Below, one piece after another: positions 1 to 3,913 of a stretch of DNA of 5,623 bases (positions within the stretch are counted from its first letter, which is position 1; each line of letters begins with the position of its first letter). Source of the stretch: Thermoplasmata archaeon (GTDB taxonomy: Archaea > Thermoplasmatota > Thermoplasmata > Lutacidiplasmatales > UBA184). The translations under genes and the position numbers were made by a program. The notes beneath the pieces were generated by a model. That model did not search any database, was not told the origin of the DNA, and saw only the letters and a list, made by a program, of their open reading frames with translations. The DNA lies in NCBI GenBank assembly GCA_030043855.1, contig JASHWW010000196.1, positions 1 through 5,623 of the forward strand, in the 5' to 3' direction.

Positions 1-690
1 CGCCTCGTCGGCGTCGAAGGCGCGGAGCTGGGGTGGGGCGGAGCGCCGCCGGAACCGCCGAGCGGACGTTGCGATCTGCGTCAACGCGCGCGTCAGCTCG
101 TCGACGATCGGCAGGTCCGCCACCCGGCTCGTGCGCGAGAGCGGGTTCAGGTCGATGGCGATGACTCTCTTCCCCAGCGCCCGAAGCGCCTCGGCCCGGT
201 CCCCGTCCTCGAGCGGGACGAGCACCACGTCGGCCCGGAAGATCCCGTCCCGGTCCACCTTCGCTCGATCCGAGGGGAGCCCGGGGATCCGTGCCGACGG
301 GCGGACGCCGAAGACCTCGTCGACGCCGGCGCGACGGAGCGCGGTGGCGACCCGCCGCGCACGCGCCGGGGTTCGGTGGAACAGATTGACTTCGACCCGC
401 AGAGCGGGGACGGCGTCGGACAGGGCAGCGATCTCTCGGGCGGCGAGCGCGGCGACGTTCCCGTTGACGCTGACGACCGGACGGCGCGCGGCGAGGAGCC
501 ACTCAGCGGCCGCGCGCTCGGCGCGACGGGCGGACGGGGTCGTTCGCTCCCCGAGGAGGTAGTCGAACGCTTCCCCGCGGCCGTGCGCGATGAGTCCCTC
601 GGGAACGACCAATCCCGTGGCGCTCGCCCGCGCGAGCCCCGCCCGGACGACGAGGCTGCGATACCGCGGATGGCGCGGGGACAACCGCAT
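1..690 (-). CDS. 4-phosphopantoate--beta-alanine ligase (archaeal phosphopantothenate synthetase), partial at its 3' end
   Basis: This enzyme joins 4-phosphopantoate to beta-alanine using ATP, giving 4'-phosphopantothenate. It is a cytoplasmic step of the archaeal CoA pathway, which uses pantoate kinase plus this ligase in place of bacterial PanC and CoaA. The first 230 residues are visible and the reading frame leaves the window at base 1; the family is usually about 250-270 residues, so only the tail is missing. Family blocks seen in order are HPRYRSL (7-13), GLIAHGRGEAFDYLLGE (32-48), SVNGN (74-78), EVNLFHRT (100-107), IPGLPSDR (135-142), VLVPLEDGDR (156-165), IDLNPLSRT (179-187) and IVDELTRAL (195-203). 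The ATG at 690 is chosen because the HPRYRSL block follows at once and the upstream gene stops 10 bp before it. No strong Shine-Dalgarno is visible, so translation probably depends on the upstream gene in a shared transcript. Family recognition is from memory of the conserved blocks. Confidence 0.93.
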   Translation of the reverse strand, partial: MRLSPRHPRYRSLVVRAGLARASATGLVVPEGLIAHGRGEAFDYLLGERTTPSARRAERAAAEWLLAARRPVVSVNGNVAALAAREIAALSDAVPALRVEVNLFHRTPARARRVATALRRAGVDEVFGVRPSARIPGLPSDRAKVDRDGIFRADVVLVPLEDGDRAEALRALGKRVIAIDLNPLSRTSRVADLPIVDELTRALTQIATSARRFRRRSAPPQLRAFDADEA

Positions 691-700
691 CGCCGCGCCG

Positions 701-1438
701 CTACGTGCCGCCCGGGGGATCGGAGGTGGCCCGGGCGCCGTTCGCTTCCTCGGCAGCACCGAGGCGGCCCTCGAGGGCGGCGATCCGCTCCTCGAGCGGC
801 TCGAGCGCGTCCTGGAGCACCTTCGTGAGCGCGAGCTTCAGGCTCTCTTCGAGCGCGACGAGGTCGCGCCCGAGGTCGATGATCCGCCGGGCGTTCTCGT
901 TCAGCAGGAGCCGGCTCTGGGTCGCCACCCGGTAGGTGTCGGAGAGGTCCTTGGTGAGCTGATGGGACGACTGCGCGAACGCTTCGATCGATTCCCCGAC
1001 CGGCTTCCACTTCTGGTCGAGGTTGGTGAACATGTCGGCGCCGACCTTCGCGGCCGCCCGGTCGACCCCTTCGGAGATCTCCTTCGAGAGCCGCTCCACC
1101 AGCACCCCTTCCATGCCGTCGAAACGGGTGCGGATCTCCTCGCCGAGGCCCTGCCCGGTCGCCTCGACGCGCTGCAGGCGATCCTCGATCGCCTGCAGCC
1201 GGGCGATCGTGTTGGAGTAGGAGGTCCCGATGAGCGTGTCCAGGTGGACCTGGTCGATCTCGGCGGCGCGCAGAAGCAGGTGGAGGATCCAGTGTTCCTT
1301 GCCGCGCGTCTCCGCCAGCGGCCCGCGATCGATCCGATCGCGAAGGTCGCGGTTGTCGATGAGCGCCTGGAGTTCCTTCAGCACCTCCACCCGGAGCGAG
1401 GCGGGAGCTCCGGACGCGGGCGTCGGACGTCCGGCCAT
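701..1438 (-). CDS. uncharacterised coiled-coil-rich protein, first gene of the phosphopantothenate synthetase unit
   Basis: I do not recognise a family. The 245-residue product is rich in charged helix formers and leucine, with no signal peptide, membrane segment, cysteine cluster or nucleotide-binding loop. After a flexible start (1-14) come a helical segment with HWILHLLLRAAEID (49-62), a heptad-like stretch at about 76-93 (LQAIEDRLQRVE), a middle part containing the only aromatic cluster (DMFTNLDQKWKP, 135-146), and a long predicted coiled coil at about 176-230 (LEESLKLALTKVL, LEPLEERIAALEGRL). The tail 231-245 is low in structure. The ATG at 1438 lies about 28 nt from the centre of a TATATA box, which predicts a nearly leaderless mRNA. 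Its TAG lies 10 bp before the ligase start, so the two are probably co-transcribed. A structural, chromosome-associated or scaffold role is possible, but nothing in the sequence decides this. Confidence 0.85.
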   Translation of the reverse strand: MAGRPTPASGAPASLRVEVLKELQALIDNRDLRDRIDRGPLAETRGKEHWILHLLLRAAEIDQVHLDTLIGTSYSNTIARLQAIEDRLQRVEATGQGLGEEIRTRFDGMEGVLVERLSKEISEGVDRAAAKVGADMFTNLDQKWKPVGESIEAFAQSSHQLTKDLSDTYRVATQSRLLLNENARRIIDLGRDLVALEESLKLALTKVLQDALEPLEERIAALEGRLGAAEEANGARATSDPPGGT

Positions 1439-1460
1439 CGAGGTCGGATGGGGTCCCCGC

Positions 1461-1470
1461 TACTATATAC
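1461..1470 (-). promoter_or_regulatory. TATA box for the coiled-coil/ligase unit, possibly serving both directions
   Basis: An isolated A/T block in GC-rich DNA reads GTATATAGTA on the minus strand and TACTATATAC on the plus strand, with TATATA at 1464-1469. Its centre is about 28 nt from the minus-strand ATG at 1438, the spacing expected for archaeal TATA boxes of leaderless genes. On the plus strand the same near-symmetric block would start transcription near 1493, about 60 nt before the hydrolase ATG at 1554. No second TATA-like block is seen in the 115-bp gap, so a shared element is possible. The assignment rests on spacing and composition only. Confidence 0.6.
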
Positions 1471-1553
1471 GTTGGCCGTCGACTGTCGTGGGGTCACGGG
1501 CCGCGGACCCGCGTCCGGTCCCGCGAGCACACCCCGGAGGAATCGTTCGCAGG

Positions 1554-2363
1554 ATGCCCCCGGACCGGAAGCTCGACGAAGCGCCGATCGAAGCGGTCGT
1601 CCTGGATCTGTTCCACACGCTCGTCGACCCCGAGGAGTTCCGGCCCCCGGCGTTCCATCGCGCGGACCACATCGCCGAGCGTCTGGGCGTACCGCGCGAA
1701 CCGTTCGTCCGGTACTGGCGGGAGACGTTCCCCGAGCGTCTCGTTCACCGCGAACCGTCGGTCCTCGAGTGGATCGGGGAGTACGCCCGGTCGGTCGGCG
1801 CTCCGGCCTCGGCGGGATTGCTGCGCGAGATCGGCCGGGAGATCGGCCGGGTTCCGGCCCAGGCCCTCGCCGCGCCCCGGCCCGAGGTGTTGCGCGCGCT
1901 GGACGAGCTCCGGGAGCGGGGGATCCGGCTCGGGCTGCTCAGCAACTGCGACGAGCTGGAGGTCCGGGGGTGGGCGACCTCACCCTTGGCGCGTCGGTTC
2001 TCCTTCACCGGTTTCTCGTGCGAGCTCGGCTTCGCGAAACCCGACCCTCGAGCGTACGAGGCGGTGCTGCAGGGGCTCGGCGGGATCGGGCCGGAGCGGG
2101 CCGCCTTCGCCGGCGATGGGTCGATGGGCGAGTTGCTGGGCGCGAAGCGCGCCGGGTTCCGGAGGGTCGTCTTCGTCCGTGCGTTCGTCGGCCACAACGG
2201 CCTTCGGACCGCGAAGCAACGCGCGACGTTCGCGCGTCAGGCCGACCTCACCGTCGACCGGTTCGAGCGACTCGTTCCGGCCGTGACGCGACCGCTCCCG
2301 GCTCGCCGTCGTCGAGCCGCGGCCGCACGCCGGGGTCCCATACCGAAGCGTCCGCCGGTGTAG
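1554..2363 (+). CDS. HAD-superfamily hydrolase (haloacid dehalogenase-like), motif I second acid replaced
   Basis: This is a cytoplasmic HAD-fold enzyme of 269 residues; the substrate cannot be predicted. Motif I is VVLDLFHTLVD with the nucleophile Asp18. The usual second Asp, which acts as acid/base in phosphatases, is Phe20. Motif II is LGLLSN with Ser130, motif III is FAKPDP with Lys162, and motif IV is AFAGDGSMGELLGAKRAG with Asp188 and Glu193. Residues about 27-110 form an all-helical cap (C1 type). An aromatic at position 20 is also found in 2-haloacid dehalogenases, so the reaction may not be a simple phosphatase one. Residues about 245-269 are a basic Arg/Ala/Pro tail beyond the usual fold end. 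The ATG at 1554 was chosen because motif I begins 12 residues later and GGAGG lies at 1536-1540, although the 13-nt spacing is long. It is divergent from the coiled-coil gene and co-directional with the small regulator. Confidence 0.88.
   Translation: MPPDRKLDEAPIEAVVLDLFHTLVDPEEFRPPAFHRADHIAERLGVPREPFVRYWRETFPERLVHREPSVLEWIGEYARSVGAPASAGLLREIGREIGRVPAQALAAPRPEVLRALDELRERGIRLGLLSNCDELEVRGWATSPLARRFSFTGFSCELGFAKPDPRAYEAVLQGLGGIGPERAAFAGDGSMGELLGAKRAGFRRVVFVRAFVGHNGLRTAKQRATFARQADLTVDRFERLVPAVTRPLPARRRRAAAARRGPIPKRPPV
1827..1850 (+). repeat. tandem 12-bp duplication inside the HAD hydrolase gene
   Basis: The 12-mer GAGATCGGCCGG occurs twice in a row without mismatch. It encodes an in-frame repeat EIGR-EIGR in the helical cap (residues 92-99). 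It is a simple in-frame expansion and does not disturb the fold motifs. Confidence 0.6.
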
Positions 2364-2401
2364 CGAACGGGCGTTGCAGATATTGGATATTTCCGTCAGA
2401 A

Positions 2402-2432
2402 CTCGCCTCCAAGCGATGGTATTTAAGGCGAG
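2402..2432 (+). promoter_or_regulatory. inverted repeat bracketing the TATA box, candidate operator
   Basis: CTCGCCT at 2402-2408 and AGGCGAG at 2426-2432 are perfect 7-bp inverted copies separated by 17 bp. The right arm begins on the last base of the TATA box (2420-2426). A protein bound here would compete with TBP/TFB. The encoded ribbon-helix-helix protein downstream is the natural candidate, since such regulators commonly repress their own genes, but this is inference from position. Confidence 0.35.
2419..2427 (+). promoter_or_regulatory. archaeal TATA box of the ribbon-helix-helix gene
   Basis: TATTTAA at 2420-2426 is the best TATA-like match in the window and lies in a locally A/T-richer stretch (about 2376-2436). 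With the usual 25-27 nt to the start site, transcription should begin near 2447-2450, leaving a leader of about 70 nt before the ATG at 2519. No gene on the minus strand could use it. Confidence 0.65.
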
Positions 2433-2440
2433 ATTCGTCA

Positions 2441-2502
2441 GTCACGGCCGTCCGCAAGGACACCGTGGTGCCGGGTACCGCGGTTAGTCCCCTCTAGGGG
2501 AC
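2441..2502 (+). other. two predicted hairpins in the leader of the ribbon-helix-helix gene
   Basis: Hairpin 1 (2441-2469): CACGG (2443-2447) pairs with CCGTG (2463-2467), followed by a small internal loop. Then GTCC (2450-2453) pairs with GGAC (2458-2461) around GCAA, a GNRA tetraloop. Two outer G-T wobble pairs extend it to 2441 and 2469. Hairpin 2 (2487-2502): GTCCCC and GGGGAC pair perfectly around TCTA. A GAGG ribosome-binding-like sequence follows at 2504-2507. If transcription begins near 2449, only the inner part of hairpin 1 would be in the RNA. No known riboswitch or RNA family is recognised. Confidence 0.4.
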
Positions 2503-2518
2503 CGAGGATCGAAAACAG

Positions 2519-2695
2519 ATGCCGCGACCACCGAAGAGCAAGGCGAAGCGACGAGTGGGGCTGGCCGTCTATCTCGAGCCGGCCATCCTGCGACGATTGA
2601 AGGAAGCCGCCGAGGCCGACCGACGGTCGGCGTCGACACAAGCTGCGTTGTACATCGAGGAGGGCCTCGGGCTCCGCAAGCCCCGCGGCAACTGA
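2519..2695 (+). CDS. small ribbon-helix-helix (CopG/Arc-like) DNA-binding protein
   Basis: A 58-residue basic protein with the layout of the Arc/MetJ/CopG fold. A Lys/Arg-rich N-terminus (1-12) leads into a short strand, RVGLAVYLEP (12-21), with the alternating residues that pair in the dimer and enter the major groove. Helix A is about 22-35 (AILRRLKEAAEADR), a turn follows at RRSAS (35-39), and helix B is about 40-50 (TQAALYIEEGL). It should act as a dimeric transcription factor or as an antitoxin DNA-binding half. No toxin-like gene is adjacent: the upstream neighbour is the HAD hydrolase and the downstream one is convergent, so it appears to stand alone. The ATG at 2519 follows GAGG (2504-2507) at 11 nt. 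Its own TATA box, leader hairpins and a flanking inverted repeat suggest self-regulation. No effector-binding domain is present. Confidence 0.82.
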   Translation: MPRPPKSKAKRRVGLAVYLEPAILRRLKEAAEADRRSASTQAALYIEEGLGLRKPRGN

Positions 2696-2714
2696 GCCCA
2701 CGGGGGCCTCCCGC

Positions 2715-2739
2715 GGCCCGGGTCAACCGAACCCGGGTC
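2715..2739. other. GC-rich hairpin at the convergent gene junction
   Basis: CCCGGGT (2717-2723) and ACCCGGG (2731-2737) form a perfect 7-bp stem with a 7-nt loop, extended by a G-T wobble and a G-C pair to 2715 and 2739. It covers the stop codon and last codons of the acyl-CoA dehydrogenase and starts 20 bp after the regulator's stop. No T-run follows on either strand, so it is not a classical intrinsic terminator. It may stabilise mRNA 3' ends, or it may be a by-product of GC-rich coding. Confidence 0.35.
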
Positions 2740-3874
2740 CGAGCAGCTCCCGCGCGACGATGAGGCGGCGGATCTCGGAGGTCCCGGCGCCGATCTCGAG
2801 CAGCTTCGCGTCGCGGGCGAGACGCTCGAGCGGGAGGTCCCGCATATACCCGTAGCCGCCGTGCACCTGCACGGCATCGAGCGCGACGCGCGTCGAGGCC
2901 TCGCTCGCGAACGTCAGAGCGGCGGCGGCGGCGCGCAGGCTTCGGGGATCCTCGCGCACGTCCTCGAGCGCCGCGTACATCAGCCAGCGGGCGGCCCGCA
3001 GATGGGTGTACATCTCGGCGAGCTTCGCCTGGACGAGTTCGAACTCCCCGATCTTGCGACCGAACTGCTCGCGCTCGCGACTGTACGCCACGGACCGGTC
3101 GAGGCATTCGGCCATGATGCCCACGGGGATCGCGGCCAGGACAGCGCGCTCGACGTTGAGGCCGCTCATGACGATCCGCACCCCGTCGTTCTCCTCCCCG
3201 AGGCGCTGCGCGACCGGGACGCGGACGTCCTGGAACGCGAGCTCGCCCGTCGGGGAGCCGCGCATCCCCATCTTGTCGAGGCTGCGAGAAACGGAGAACC
3301 CCGGCGCGTCGCGACGGACCAGGAAGGCCGAGATCCCGTGCGCCCCTCGGTCGGGCGCGGTCTTGGCGTAGACGAGGAGCGTGTCGGCGACCGGCCCGTT
3401 GGTGATGAACTGCTTCGTTCCGTTGAGCACGTAGTGGTCGCCCTGCCGCTCGGCGCGGGTCCGCAGGGCCACGGCGTCGGACCCGGCGTTCGGTTCGGTC
3501 AGCGCGAGAGCGCCGACCTCCCGACCGGCCGCGATCGCCGGCAGGAACTCGGCCCGCTGCGACGCCGTCCCGTTGCGGGCGACGTTGTCGGCGAAGAGAT
3601 TCGAGTGCGCCCCCACGCTGAGGGCGAGCGCGGGCGACGCGCGAGCGATCTCCTCCAGGATGACGGCCTGCGCCAGGTAGGAGAGACCCAATCCCCCGAC
3701 CTCGGTCGGCAGGGTCGGCGCGAGGAAGCCGTCGGTCCCGAGCCGACCGAAGACGTCGCGGGGAAACGCATCCTCCCGATCCATCCGGTCGGCGATCGGG
3801 GCGATCTCCCGCCGTACGAACTGACGGGTCGCGTCGGCGAGCGCCCGTTCCTCCTCCGGAAGGCGGAGGTCCAT
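2723..3874 (-). CDS. acyl-CoA dehydrogenase, isovaleryl-CoA dehydrogenase-like
   Basis: An FAD-dependent enzyme that introduces a 2,3 double bond into an acyl-CoA and normally passes electrons to electron-transfer flavoprotein. The 383-residue length is normal. The helical N-domain (1-115), middle beta domain and C-terminal helical domain are all present. Signature 1 is ALTEPNAGSD (124-133) and signature 2 is QVHGGYGY (336-343) with D346, R351 and D355. The base position used by most family members (Glu376 of medium-chain dehydrogenase) is Ala363 here, in EIGAGTSE (360-367). A glutamate is instead present at E242 in GLNVER, the helix G position used by isovaleryl- and long-chain dehydrogenases. 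Long stretches also resemble human isovaleryl-CoA dehydrogenase (AHSNL, ALTEPNAGSD, KQFITNGP, DKMGMRGSPT). The substrate is therefore probably a branched short-chain acyl-CoA from leucine. The ATG at 3874 has no Shine-Dalgarno, and an A/T-richer patch at 3899-3907 lies 26-33 nt upstream. Confidence 0.93.
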   Translation of the reverse strand: MDLRLPEEERALADATRQFVRREIAPIADRMDREDAFPRDVFGRLGTDGFLAPTLPTEVGGLGLSYLAQAVILEEIARASPALALSVGAHSNLFADNVARNGTASQRAEFLPAIAAGREVGALALTEPNAGSDAVALRTRAERQGDHYVLNGTKQFITNGPVADTLLVYAKTAPDRGAHGISAFLVRRDAPGFSVSRSLDKMGMRGSPTGELAFQDVRVPVAQRLGEENDGVRIVMSGLNVERAVLAAIPVGIMAECLDRSVAYSREREQFGRKIGEFELVQAKLAEMYTHLRAARWLMYAALEDVREDPRSLRAAAAALTFASEASTRVALDAVQVHGGYGYMRDLPLERLARDAKLLEIGAGTSEIRRLIVARELLGPGFG

Positions 3875-3913
3875 GGGCGGTCGACCGGTCCGGGGGGATA
3901 ACGATTTGCGGGG

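Noticed and set aside
147..1010. A 287-codon open frame on the minus strand
   Set aside because: It overlaps the ligase and coiled-coil genes in another frame; the ligase frame carries all conserved blocks.
1230..1553. An upstream extension of the hydrolase frame to an ATG at 1230
   Set aside because: It would run antisense through the start of the coiled-coil gene and through the TATA block, and its product is low-complexity Ser/Arg. Motif I lies just after the ATG at 1554.
2416..2487. Short frame starting at the ATG at 2416 (begins MVFKARF)
   Set aside because: Its start lies immediately upstream of the TATA box and before the predicted transcription start, so it would not be in the mRNA.
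590..2497. A 635-codon open frame on the plus strand
   Set aside because: It is antisense to the ligase and coiled-coil genes and then out of frame with the hydrolase. Its product is an Arg/Gly/Pro-rich mix without motifs, a typical shadow frame in GC-rich DNA.
2519..2695. Toxin-antitoxin pair with the ribbon-helix-helix protein as antitoxin
   Set aside because: No toxin-like reading frame is adjacent on the same strand: the gene ends 27 bp before a convergent metabolic gene, and the gene upstream is a HAD hydrolase with its own divergent promoter.
2861..3901. A 346-codon open frame on the plus strand, antisense to the acyl-CoA dehydrogenase
   Set aside because: It is the mirror of a well-supported gene, with no recognisable domain and no promoter or ribosome site.
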